From Variovorax sp. PBS-H4 (GTDB lineage Bacteria; Pseudomonadota; Gammaproteobacteria; Burkholderiales; Burkholderiaceae_C): a stretch of 64,000 bases of DNA. Positions 56,156-64,000 of the stretch are shown one piece after another; positions within the stretch are counted from its first letter, which is position 1; each line of letters begins with the position of its first letter. Where the stretch lies: NCBI RefSeq assembly GCF_901827205.1, contig NZ_LR594675.1, forward strand, positions 5,574,001 to 5,638,000. Reading direction: 5' to 3'. The translations under genes and the position numbers were made by a program. The notes beneath the pieces are model-generated. The model worked only from the letters and a program-made list of their open reading frames with translations, was not told where the DNA came from and made no database searches.

Positions 56156-57034
56156 TCACCACTTCGGAACCGGCTGCTCCTTGAGCTGCTGCCGCAGATC
56201 GTCGTAGTCGGGCACCACGGTTTCTACCGTCTCCCAGAAGCGCGCACTGTGGTCCATCACCCGCAGATGGGCCAGCTCGTGAGCGACCACGTAGTCGATC
56301 ACCGGGAGCCGGAAGTGCACCAGCCGCCAGTGCAGGCGGATCGCGCCGTCGACCCGCGCGCTGCCCCAGCGCGTCGACGCATTCGACAGTGTCAGCTTGT
56401 TCCAGGACACGCCGAGGCGCGGCGCGAAGTGGTCCAGGCGCTCGGTGAAGATGCGCCGTGCCTGGCGCATCAGCCAGGCCTGCGCGGCATCCCGGATCTG
56501 CGCCGGGCTGGCGTTGTTCGCCAGTGCCAGGCGCAAGGTGCGCGTCTGCGCGCCGACTCCAGGGTCGAGCATCGCACCCACGCCCTCGAAGCCGTGATGC
56601 GGGTCGAGACGCACCACCACCGGCTCGCCGAGGAACGGAAAGCTCACGCCGTCGCGCCAATCGATGCGCGTGGCCTCCAGCTTCGCATGGCGCTGCTGCG
56701 TCTCGGCCAGCTTGCGCAAGATCCAGCCGGACTTTTCCTTCACCGCGGCATCGACGTCGCGCAGCGCGACCCAGCGCGGCGCGCGCACCGTCAAGCCTTC
56801 GGCGCCCACGATGAACCCGATGGTGCGGCGCTTGCCGCGCGTGAACTCGTAGGCCACGCGTGCGTTCCCCAGCGTGAGCTCGCGCGTGGCGCGCGGATGG
56901 ATGAAGCTGGCCGGGCTTGTCGCGTCTGCCAGGAAGATTGCCGGTGGCGCGGCACTTTCCGCTGGCGCGGGCGGAGCCGGCGGCGGCACCGGCGCGTCGA
57001 ACAGGTCGAGCGTGAACTGCAGCAAGCCGCGCAT
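56156..57034 (-). CDS. YgjP-like M48 metallopeptidase (DUF45)
   Basis: A 292-residue protein. The C-terminal DUF45 domain has the zinc motif VVAHELAHLRVMDHS and RWGSARVDGAIRLHWRL. The N-terminal 60 residues are proline/alanine-rich and unconserved. There is no signal peptide, so it is cytosolic. The substrate is unknown. The start at ATG 57034 (MRGLLQFTLDLFD) lies 11 nt after the plsC stop, so it ends the glyQ-glyS-gmhB-plsC series. Confidence 0.87.
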   Translation of the reverse strand: MRGLLQFTLDLFDAPVPPPAPPAPAESAAPPAIFLADATSPASFIHPRATRELTLGNARVAYEFTRGKRRTIGFIVGAEGLTVRAPRWVALRDVDAAVKEKSGWILRKLAETQQRHAKLEATRIDWRDGVSFPFLGEPVVVRLDPHHGFEGVGAMLDPGVGAQTRTLRLALANNASPAQIRDAAQAWLMRQARRIFTERLDHFAPRLGVSWNKLTLSNASTRWGSARVDGAIRLHWRLVHFRLPVIDYVVAHELAHLRVMDHSARFWETVETVVPDYDDLRQQLKEQPVPKW

Positions 57035-57045
57035 GATGCCCGTCC

Positions 57046-57801
57046 TCAGGCCGACACCGTCTCCGCCGAGACGTAGGCCTCGGGGTCGAGCCGGCGCATC
57101 TCGCCTTCGATCCATGCCTCGACCTCTCGCATCAGCTCGTCGGGCCTGCGTCCGACGCTGGAGATCGCCGGACCGATGGAGACATCCACGACGCCGGGTC
57201 GCTTGATGAAGGCCTTGCGCGGCCAGACCTTGGCCGAGGTCACTGCAACGGGAACCACCGGCACGCCGGTCTCGCAGGCCAGCCGCGTGCCGCCGGTCTT
57301 GTAGATGCCCTGCTGCCCGCGCGGGATGCGGGTGCCCTCCGGAAACATGATGATCCAGATGCCCTGGGCCAGCAGCGCGCGGCCCTGCGCGACCACCTTG
57401 TTGAAGGCCTGGGTGCGCTGGCTGCGGTCGATATGGATCATGTCCAGCCGCGCCATGGCCCAGCCGAAGAAGGGCACGTAGATCAGTTCCTTCTTGAAGA
57501 CATAGGCCAGCGGATGCGGCATCAAGGTCGGCATCAGGAAGGTCTCGAAAGTCGACTGGTGCTTGACCAGCAGGACGCAGCCCGCGAGCTGGTCCTTCGG
57601 CAGGTTCTCCATGCCGGTGACGCGCGTCTGGATGCCCAGCAGCACACGGGCACCGCCGATCGCCCAGCCGAGCCAGCGCGCCGCCATCCAGTACAGCGGG
57701 ATGCCGCGCTTCCAGAGCGAGCTGACCACCATGATGATTCCCCACGGCACCACGGTGACGAGCATCCACAGCGCATGGACGACGGAACGGAGGAAGGACA
57801 T
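57046..57801 (-). CDS. plsC: 1-acyl-sn-glycerol-3-phosphate acyltransferase
   Basis: A 251-residue inner-membrane acyltransferase that makes phosphatidic acid. The catalytic motif is KHQSTFET (H-x4-E form of HX4D), and the glycerophosphate-binding motif is FPEGTRIPRG. An N-terminal hydrophobic segment (ALWMLVTVVPWGIIMVV) anchors it. The ATG shares one base with the gmhB stop (TGATG). Confidence 0.93.
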   Translation of the reverse strand: MSFLRSVVHALWMLVTVVPWGIIMVVSSLWKRGIPLYWMAARWLGWAIGGARVLLGIQTRVTGMENLPKDQLAGCVLLVKHQSTFETFLMPTLMPHPLAYVFKKELIYVPFFGWAMARLDMIHIDRSQRTQAFNKVVAQGRALLAQGIWIIMFPEGTRIPRGQQGIYKTGGTRLACETGVPVVPVAVTSAKVWPRKAFIKRPGVVDVSIGPAISSVGRRPDELMREVEAWIEGEMRRLDPEAYVSAETVSA

Positions 57802-58379
57802 CACACGGCCAGGTTGAGTGCGTTGCGCTCTTCGCGCTCCAGCAGGAAGTCGACGAAGGCCGCCAGGTCGTCGTGCACGCGCGTGTTCGGCGGGTATTCG
57901 GGCGGCAGCGGCACGCCGCGGCAGGCCGCGCCCATGCCGGTCAGCAGCAGGTGCGGCTCGCAGCCCGCGGCCGCGCCAGCCTGCATGTCGCGCAGGCTGT
58001 CGCCGGCAGCCGGCACGTTGGCGAGATCCACGCCATAGCGCTCGGCGATCTGCAGGAAGAGGCCGGGCTTGGGCTTGCGGCATTCGCAGTTCTCGTCGGG
58101 GCTGTGCGGGCAATAGAACACGGCATCGATGCGCCCGCCAACGGCCGCCAGCATCTTGTGCATCTTGGCGTGCATGGCGTTGAGGGATGCCACGTCGAAG
58201 AGCCCGCGGCCGAGTCCGGACTGGTTGGAGGCGATCACCACGTGCCATCCCGCATGGTTGAGCCGCGCCACTGCCTCGAGCGCGCCGGGCAGCGGCGTCC
58301 ACTCGATGTCGCTCTTGACGAAGTCCTCGCGGTGCACGTTGAGCGTGCCGTTGCGGTCGAGGATGACGATTTTCATCAT
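57801..58379 (-). CDS. gmhB: D-glycero-D-manno-heptose 1,7-bisphosphate 7-phosphatase, variant motif I
   Basis: A 192-residue HAD phosphatase for the ADP-heptose precursor of LPS inner core. It has the zinc motif CPHSPDENCECRKP, the SNQSGLGRG loop and the family length. Motif I reads LDRNGTLN: Asp8 is kept, but the acid/base Asp at residue 10 is Asn (codon AAC). This should impair catalysis if true. It is three nt after glyS and overlaps plsC by one base. A second ATG at 58376 is an equal start. Confidence 0.88.
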   Translation of the reverse strand: MMKIVILDRNGTLNVHREDFVKSDIEWTPLPGALEAVARLNHAGWHVVIASNQSGLGRGLFDVASLNAMHAKMHKMLAAVGGRIDAVFYCPHSPDENCECRKPKPGLFLQIAERYGVDLANVPAAGDSLRDMQAGAAAGCEPHLLLTGMGAACRGVPLPPEYPPNTRVHDDLAAFVDFLLEREERNALNLAV

Positions 58380-58382
58380 CGT

Positions 58383-60536
58383 TCAGGCGGCCAGCCGCTC
58401 CAGCTGCGCCACCCGGTTCATGGCCCGATGCAGCAGCATCAGCAGCCCCAGCCGGTTGAGCCGCAGGTCGGACTGCTCGGCGTTGACCATCACGTCATCG
58501 AAGAAGGCGTCGACCGGCCCGCGAAGCGCAGCCAGTGTCTGCAGCGAGGCTGTGTAGTCGCCGGCATCGAACTGCGCATTGGCCGTGGGCAAGACCTTCT
58601 GCATGGCGGCGTGCAGCGCCTTCTCGGCGGGCTCTTTCAGCAGCAGCTCGCTCACATGCGCATCGGCCTCGGGCGACTTCTTGAGGATGTTGCCGATGCG
58701 CTTGTTGGCCGCGGCCAGCGCGGGCGCCTCGGGCAGGGCCGCGAAGGCGCGCACGGCCGCCAGCAGCTTGGGCACTTCGCCCAGCCGCTGCGGCGCGGGG
58801 GCCAGCACCGCCTCGACCTCCTGCGCGCTGGCGCCCTGCTCGCGCAGGCTTCCGGCCAGGCGGTCGTAGATGAAGGCTTCGAGTGCGAGGGTCGGATCGG
58901 TCAGTGGATGGTCGGCGGCCTTGGGCGCGTTGAAGGCCGCATAGGCCTGCACGATCAGCTTGCGCAGGTCGAGCGGCAGGTGACGTTCGGTCAGCATGCG
59001 GATCACACCCAGCGCATGGCGGCGCAGCGCGAACGGGTCGCGGTCGCCGGTCGGCAGGTTGCCGATGCCGAACATGCCCACCAGCGTCTCGAGCTTGTCG
59101 GCCAGTGCGGCCACGATGCCGACCGGGCCACGCGGCAACGCGTCGCCGGCGAAGCGGGGCTTGTAGTGGTCCTCGATCGCATCGGCGACGGCAGGGTCGA
59201 GACCGTCGTGCAGCGCGTAGTACCGGCCCATGACACCCTGCAGCTCGGGGAACTCACCGACCATGTCGGTCACCAGGTCGGCCTTGGCGAGCTGGGCCGC
59301 CTGCACGGCCCGGGGGGCCAGCGTCGGGTCGCTCGACGCCGCGCCCAGCTGCTCACCGATGGCGTGCGCGATGCGCATCACGCGCCCGACGCGCTCGCCC
59401 TGCGTACCGAGCTTGTTGTGATAGATCACCTTGCCCAGCGACTCGACGCGCGAAGCGAGCGACTTCTTGCGGTCCTGGTCGAAGAAGAATTTGGCATCGG
59501 CCAGGCGCGGACGCACCACGCGCTCATTGCCTCCGACCACCGCGCTGGCGTCGGCCGGCCGGATGTTGCTGACCACCAGGAACTTGTGGGTGAGTCGCCC
59601 GGCGGCATCGAGGAGCGGAAAGTACTTCTGATTGGCCTTCATCGTGAGGATGAGGCATTCCTGGGGCACGCCGAGGAACTCGCGCTCGAACTCGCAGACC
59701 AGCACGTTGGGGCGCTCGACCAGTGCGGTGACCTCGTCGAGCAGCGCCTCGTCGTGGATCGGCTGCATGCCGACGCCCGCCGACAGTGCGGCCTCGGCCA
59801 GCTGGCGCGCGATCTCGAAGCGGCGCGTCTCGAAGCCGGCGATCACGGCGCCTTCTTCCTCCAGCTGCACCGCATAGCTGTTGGCATCGCGCAGCACGAT
59901 CGGGTCGCGCTGGGCCTCGAAACGATGGCCATGGGTCTCGCGCCCGGCCCGGAGGCCCAACGCTTCGACCGGTACCACGCCATCGCCATGCAGTGCGACG
60001 AGCCCGTGCGCCGGACGCACGAAGCTCACGCTGGTCCAGCCGGGCAGCGCGCTGCCGGCTTCGAGCTGGTAGCTCATGACCTTGGGGATGGGCAGCTTCG
60101 CGATGGCTTCGGCCAGCGCCTTCTGCAGCCCTTCGGCCAGCGTCGCGCCCTTGGCGCTGCTGTCGAAGAACAGGGCCTCGGCCTTGCCGTCCATCGCGCG
60201 GCGCAGGCCCGGCACGGCAGCCGCATCGGCGCCCAGGGACGCCAGCTTCTTGAGCAGTGCCGGCGTCGGCTGGCCGGCGGCATCGAGCCCCACGGCCACC
60301 GGCATCAGCTTCTGCGATACCGCGCGGTCGGCGGCCTGGGCGCCGACGTTGGTGATGTGTGCCGCCAGCCGCCGAGGGGATGCATAGGCTGTCAGAACCG
60401 AGCTCACGTCGGCCAGGCCCTGGGCCACCAACTGGTCGCGCAGCACGCCGGCAAAGGCATCGCCCAGCTTCTTGAGTGCCTTCGGGGGCAGCTCTTCGAC
60501 GAACAGTTCGACGAGCAGGTTGTTCTTGGTGCTCAT
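58383..60536 (-). CDS. glyS: Glycyl-tRNA synthetase beta subunit
   Basis: A 717-residue beta chain, carrying the tRNA-recognition and HD-like domains of the alpha2beta2 enzyme. The start NNLLVELFVEELPPKALKKL and the C-terminal ALRGPVDAFFDDVMVN with MLLHRAMNRVAQLERL are characteristic. It follows glyQ by 3 nt. Confidence 0.97.
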   Translation of the reverse strand: MSTKNNLLVELFVEELPPKALKKLGDAFAGVLRDQLVAQGLADVSSVLTAYASPRRLAAHITNVGAQAADRAVSQKLMPVAVGLDAAGQPTPALLKKLASLGADAAAVPGLRRAMDGKAEALFFDSSAKGATLAEGLQKALAEAIAKLPIPKVMSYQLEAGSALPGWTSVSFVRPAHGLVALHGDGVVPVEALGLRAGRETHGHRFEAQRDPIVLRDANSYAVQLEEEGAVIAGFETRRFEIARQLAEAALSAGVGMQPIHDEALLDEVTALVERPNVLVCEFEREFLGVPQECLILTMKANQKYFPLLDAAGRLTHKFLVVSNIRPADASAVVGGNERVVRPRLADAKFFFDQDRKKSLASRVESLGKVIYHNKLGTQGERVGRVMRIAHAIGEQLGAASSDPTLAPRAVQAAQLAKADLVTDMVGEFPELQGVMGRYYALHDGLDPAVADAIEDHYKPRFAGDALPRGPVGIVAALADKLETLVGMFGIGNLPTGDRDPFALRRHALGVIRMLTERHLPLDLRKLIVQAYAAFNAPKAADHPLTDPTLALEAFIYDRLAGSLREQGASAQEVEAVLAPAPQRLGEVPKLLAAVRAFAALPEAPALAAANKRIGNILKKSPEADAHVSELLLKEPAEKALHAAMQKVLPTANAQFDAGDYTASLQTLAALRGPVDAFFDDVMVNAEQSDLRLNRLGLLMLLHRAMNRVAQLERLAA

Positions 60537-60539
60537 CGC

Positions 60540-61445
60540 TCAGGCCACCTTCTTCGTCATCTCGGCCACCCACTCGCGCGGCGCCATCGGGAAGCCGAGG
60601 CGTTCACGGCTTTCGTAGTAGCTCTGCGCCACGCTGCGCGCAAGATTGCGGATGCGGCCGATATATGCCGCTCGCTCGGTCACGCTGATGGCGCCGCGCG
60701 CGTCCAGCAGGTTGAAGCTGTGGGCCGCCTTGAGCACTTGCTCGTACGCCGGCAGCGCGAGCTTCTGCTCCATCAGGTGCTTGGCTTGCTTCTCGTGCGC
60801 GGCGAAGGCGGTGAACAGGAAGTCCGCGTCGCTGTGCTCGAAGTTGTAGGTCGACTGCTCGACCTCGTTCTGGTGGTACACGTCCCCATAGCTGATGCCG
60901 GGTGCCCATTCCAGATCGAAGATGCTTTCCTTGCCCTGGATGTACATGGCCAGGCGTTCGAGGCCGTAGGTGATCTCACCGCTGATGGGCCGGCAGTCGA
61001 TGCCGCCGACCTGCTGGAAGTAGGTGAACTGCGTGACTTCCATGCCGTTGAGCCAGACCTCCCAGCCCAGGCCCCAGGCGCCCAGCGTGGGATTTTCCCA
61101 GTCGTCCTCGACGAAGCGGATGTCGTTCTTCTTCAGATCGAAGCCCAGTGCCTCGAGCGAGCCCAGGTAGAGCTCGAGAATGTTGGCCGGAGCCGGCTTC
61201 AGCACGACCTGGTACTGATAGTAGTGCTGCAGCCGGTTGGGGTTTTCGCCGTATCGACCGTCCTTGGGCCGACGGCTGGGCTGCACATAGGCGGCCTTCC
61301 AGGGCTCGGGGCCGAGCGCGCGCAGGAAAGTCGCGGTGTGCGAGGTGCCGGCCCCCACCTCCATGTCGTAAGGTTGCAGCAGCGCACAGCCCTGGGCGTC
61401 CCAGTAGGCCTGCAGCTTGAGAATGATTTGTTGGAAGGTGAGCAT
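60540..61445 (-). CDS. glyQ: Glycyl-tRNA synthetase alpha subunit
   Basis: A 301-residue class II catalytic chain. MLTFQQIILKLQAYWDAQGC, then QPYDMEVGAGTSHTATF and QPSRRPKDGRYGENPNRLQHYYQ, are invariant in GlyQ. It is the first gene of glyQ-glyS-gmhB-plsC-YgjP. About 120 nt upstream hold a hairpin but no other gene. Confidence 0.97.
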   Translation of the reverse strand: MLTFQQIILKLQAYWDAQGCALLQPYDMEVGAGTSHTATFLRALGPEPWKAAYVQPSRRPKDGRYGENPNRLQHYYQYQVVLKPAPANILELYLGSLEALGFDLKKNDIRFVEDDWENPTLGAWGLGWEVWLNGMEVTQFTYFQQVGGIDCRPISGEITYGLERLAMYIQGKESIFDLEWAPGISYGDVYHQNEVEQSTYNFEHSDADFLFTAFAAHEKQAKHLMEQKLALPAYEQVLKAAHSFNLLDARGAISVTERAAYIGRIRNLARSVAQSYYESRERLGFPMAPREWVAEMTKKVA

Positions 61446-61511
61446 CTTGGGGTGGTGGCTGTTCGATTCCTCGACAGCGAACCGGCCATTTTAAGAGCGG
61501 CCGGACGGACA

Positions 61512-61542
61512 ACGGCCGCAGGGCTTGCGCCGCTGCGGCCGT
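61512..61542 (-). terminator. Hairpin terminator after the asparaginase gene
   Basis: A perfect 10-bp ACGGCCGCAG/CTGCGGCCGT stem with an 11-nt loop, about 25 nt after the asparaginase stop, followed on the minus strand by TTGTCC. The T-run is weak but the stem is very stable. Confidence 0.6.
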
Positions 61543-61567
61543 CGCGTGAAGCGGGAGGCCCCGGGGT

Positions 61568-62638
61568 TCAATACTCCCAGAAGATCCTTTGCAGTTCCTT
61601 CGGGTCGTTGGTCCTCGTCAAGGCCACCATCGCGAGGATGCGGGCCTTCTGCGGCTTCAGGTCATGCGCCGCCACCCAGTCGTACTTGTCGTCGGGCTGC
61701 TCGGCGTTGCGCAGCACGAAGCCGTCGGGCACGCGCGAGCTGCGGATGATCTGCACGCCCTCGCCGCGCAGCTTCTGCAGCACGGGCACGATGCGGTCCG
61801 CCACCGAGCCGTTGCCGGTGCCGGCGTGGACCAGCGCCTTCACGCCGCTCTTGGCGAGCGCATCGATCGCGGTGGAAGGCACGCTGCCGTAGCCGTACAC
61901 GATGTCGACCGCGGGCAGGGTCGTGATTTCGTCGATGTTGAATTCCGACTGGATGGTGTGGCGCTTCACCGGCGCGCGAAACCAGTAGTTCTTGCCTTCG
62001 ACGATCATGCCCAGCGGGCCCCACTGGCTCTTGAAGGCCTCCGTCTTGATGTTGACCGTCTTGCTGACGTCGCGTCCGCTCTGGATCTCGTCGTTCATGG
62101 TCACCAGCACGCCCTTGCCGGCCGCGTCCTTGCTGGCGGCCACGTTGACCGCGTCGTACAGGTTGAGCGCGCCATCGGCCGACAGCGCGGTTCCAGGGCG
62201 CATCGAGCCGACCACCACGATCGGCTTGGAGGTGCGCACAACCAGCGTGAGGAAGTAGGCGGTCTCCTCCAGCGTGTCGGTGCCGTGGGTGACGACGATG
62301 CCATCGACGTCGGCCTGCTTGGCAAGCGCCGAGACGCGCTTCGCCAGCACCATCAGGTTGTCGTTGGTGAAACTCTCGGAGGCGATCTGGAACACCTGCT
62401 CGCCGCGCACGTTGGCGACCTTGGAGATCTCGGGCAGGCCGGCGATCAGCTTGTCGACCGGCACCTTGGCGGCGGCATAGGTGGCGCTGTTGGCAGCCGA
62501 CGCGCCGGCGCCGGCGATGGTGCCGCCGGTCGCGAGGATGACGACATTGGGCAGGCTCTGCTGGGCATGGGCGATGGCGGCGGCGGCGGTCAGCGCCGCA
62601 GCGGCCGCGAAGGCCCGGAAGCGGGAGGCAAAGAACAT
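61568..62638 (-). CDS. Exported type II L-asparaginase/glutaminase
   Basis: A 356-residue periplasmic amidohydrolase. The signal peptide ends at AAAIAHA-QQ. The active-site threonines lie in ATGGTIAGAG and VTHGTDTLEETAYFL, and the lysine in VLVTMNDEI-type region and the C-terminal FVLRNAEQ tail match family II. It deamidates asparagine (and often glutamine) for nitrogen scavenging. It is a single gene with a hairpin downstream. Confidence 0.94.
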   Translation of the reverse strand: MFFASRFRAFAAAAALTAAAAIAHAQQSLPNVVILATGGTIAGAGASAANSATYAAAKVPVDKLIAGLPEISKVANVRGEQVFQIASESFTNDNLMVLAKRVSALAKQADVDGIVVTHGTDTLEETAYFLTLVVRTSKPIVVVGSMRPGTALSADGALNLYDAVNVAASKDAAGKGVLVTMNDEIQSGRDVSKTVNIKTEAFKSQWGPLGMIVEGKNYWFRAPVKRHTIQSEFNIDEITTLPAVDIVYGYGSVPSTAIDALAKSGVKALVHAGTGNGSVADRIVPVLQKLRGEGVQIIRSSRVPDGFVLRNAEQPDDKYDWVAAHDLKPQKARILAMVALTRTNDPKELQRIFWEY

Positions 62639-62779
62639 GGAGGGCTCCTGTTGGCGTGAAGGATTTCACGCGGCGCTGGGGACGATAGCGGAAGCGCAAG
62701 CAGCCGTCATGCCCCGGGAATGCTTCCTGCGCATGGGCCGATGCCGGCGAGGCGATTCAGCGGCTGCCGGCGGCATCCT

Positions 62780-63991
62780 TCACCGGCCTCGGGACCGCCC
62801 GGCGGCCGTCCGCGGGAGCGGCAGTTTCATGGCCAGCAGCGCGGCGGATGCCGACAAGGCGAGTGCCGCGGAGAGCCAGAGCGCGCCGGCACCCCAACGC
62901 TCGAGCGCAAGCCCGAACAGGAAGGGCGCACCGGCCTGCACGATCCGCGCAGGCACCATCAGCAGGCCTTGCCGCTGGCCATAGCCCTGCGGTCCGAAGA
63001 CCAGCAGGGGCAGCGTTCCGATGGCGATGGTCAGGATGCCATTGCCCAGGCCATGCAGCACCGCGAAGGCGGTGGCGGCCTGCATCCCGAACAAGCCCAG
63101 GCACAAGGCCCCGAGCGGATGGGCCAGCGTGGCCAGCCGCGCTGACAGCAGGGGGTGTGCGCGTTTGAGCAGGCTGAACTCGATCAGCCGGCCGGCCACT
63201 TGCGCGGGGCCCACCAGCGCTGCGATCGACACGGCCAGGACCAGTGTCGCCCCTCCGGCAACGAGCAAGCGCGGCAGGTGCGCGGCCATAGCGGTGCTGA
63301 CGAACCAACTCACGGCGAAGACGTAGGCCATGATCCAGCCCGCGCGGCGCTGCTCGGCCGGGGTCAGGACCGCGGCTCGGCCCTGCTCGGCCATGCCGTC
63401 CTGAGCCTGGATGGCGTGCGCGGACGGTGGTGGCGGCAACAATGCATTGAGCGGCAGGCCCAGCACCAAGTGCAGGCCAGCCCACGCCAGACAGGCTCCC
63501 CGCCATCCGGCGACCTCCTCGAGCAGGGCGGACAGCGGCCATCCCACCGTGCTCGCGAGACCCCCCAGCAGCGTGATGCCGGTGATGACGCCACGCGCAT
63601 TGCGCCCGTGCAAGCGCACGGCGGTCGCGAACGCGGCTTCGTACAACCCGCTGCCCATCCCTGCGCCGAGCAGCACCCATGCAGCGAAGACGTGCACCAC
63701 ATGGCTCGACAGCGCGAGCCCCGCCAGGCCTGCCGCGAACAGCAGGTTGCTCGCGACCAGCACCGGGCGGCCGCCGAAACGATCGATGGCGCGCCCCGCC
63801 CACGGCCCGGTCGCAGCCGACACGAGCAGCGCCACGGAGAAGGCGCCGAAGATCGTGGAAGACGAAACCTTGAGCTCGGCTCCCATGGACCCGGCGAGGA
63901 CCGCCGGGAGGTAGTACGAGGACGCCCAGGCGAGCGTCTGCGCCACGCCGAGCATCAACGTGGTGGTGCGGCGGCCGACGAGCGTGTTCAT
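62780..63991 (-). CDS. MFS transporter, substrate unknown
   Basis: A 403-residue major facilitator with about twelve helices. GAFSVALLVSAATGPWAGRAIDRFGGRPVL carries the GxxxDRxGxR-like loop between helices 2 and 3, and LLGAGMGSGLYEAAFATAVRL helix 4. A hydrophilic central loop (about 190-215) divides the halves. A start at ATG 63991 gives a full helix 1. The C-terminus ends TAAGRSRGR. No operon partner is visible; the next gene upstream lies outside the window. Confidence 0.87.
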   Translation of the reverse strand: MNTLVGRRTTTLMLGVAQTLAWASSYYLPAVLAGSMGAELKVSSSTIFGAFSVALLVSAATGPWAGRAIDRFGGRPVLVASNLLFAAGLAGLALSSHVVHVFAAWVLLGAGMGSGLYEAAFATAVRLHGRNARGVITGITLLGGLASTVGWPLSALLEEVAGWRGACLAWAGLHLVLGLPLNALLPPPPSAHAIQAQDGMAEQGRAAVLTPAEQRRAGWIMAYVFAVSWFVSTAMAAHLPRLLVAGGATLVLAVSIAALVGPAQVAGRLIEFSLLKRAHPLLSARLATLAHPLGALCLGLFGMQAATAFAVLHGLGNGILTIAIGTLPLLVFGPQGYGQRQGLLMVPARIVQAGAPFLFGLALERWGAGALWLSAALALSASAALLAMKLPLPRTAAGRSRGR

Positions 63992-64000
63992 GCGCTTCGA

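Noticed and set aside
57873..61892. About 1339-codon plus-strand frame opposite gmhB, glyS and glyQ
   Set aside because: Antisense shadow of three well-defined genes, with no motifs and low-complexity His/Arg/Gln-rich composition.

Overview
The window is high-GC DNA from a betaproteobacterium of the order Burkholderiales, most likely the family Comamonadaceae and probably Variovorax or a close relative. The evidence is the ErpA, RlmJ, ThiC and AceK protein types, a double-length UvrA, Bug-type solute receptors, an SAH riboswitch in front of ahcY, a 415-residue carboxypeptidase G2 type peptidase, and dispersed palindromic repeats of the kind seen in this family. It is a chromosomal core and metabolic region. 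I found no rRNA, tRNA, integrase, transposase, phage module or CRISPR array.

Layout. 0-2.6 kb: the start of a DHA2 drug exporter (cut by the window edge), erpA, the rplM-rpsI ribosomal operon and rlmJ. Two identical hairpin terminators flank erpA. 2.6-9.2 kb: a SAM-cycle and one-carbon operon (ahcY-tlyA-metF-rlpA) led by an SAH riboswitch, with prfC and a HAD phosphatase divergent from it. 9.2-19.1 kb: trxC, a Bug receptor, a 2049-residue tandem UvrA carrying four in-frame repeat-derived insertions, a 48-residue membrane protein and an MHS transporter with a large extracytoplasmic loop.

19.2-35.9 kb: a long minus-strand cluster holding the whole leucine/isovalerate catabolic set: isovaleryl-CoA dehydrogenase (liuA), methylcrotonyl-CoA carboxylase beta and alpha (liuB, liuD), methylglutaconyl-CoA hydratase (liuC) and HMG-CoA lyase (mvaB), plus an acyl-CoA ligase. 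The biotin genes bioA-bioF-bioD-bioB sit inside it, immediately upstream of the biotin-carrying carboxylase subunit. An AraC-type regulator is divergent from liuA. A 69-residue repeat-rich frame is coupled by ATGA overlaps between bioF and bioD.

37-51.8 kb: a HAD phosphatase, thiC under a TPP riboswitch, a DedA-rhodanese fusion, DUF3047 and YchJ-like proteins, an exported amidase, an acyl-CoA dehydrogenase, a glucarpidase-like peptidase, a thiolase, aceK, a beta carbonic anhydrase and a MerR regulator. 51.8-64 kb: a metallo-beta-lactamase-fold hydrolase preceded by a palindromic operator and translationally coupled to a leucine-rich-repeat kinase-like protein, then an RluA-type pseudouridine synthase, an SDR, a YgjP-type metallopeptidase, plsC-gmhB-glyS-glyQ, an exported L-asparaginase and an MFS transporter.

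The parts most worth a second look are the LRR-kinase module, the biotin genes nested in the leucine pathway with their repeat-built coupling frame, the repeat insertions translated inside UvrA, the MHS transporter loop with its small-protein neighbour, and a GmhB whose second catalytic aspartate is asparagine.
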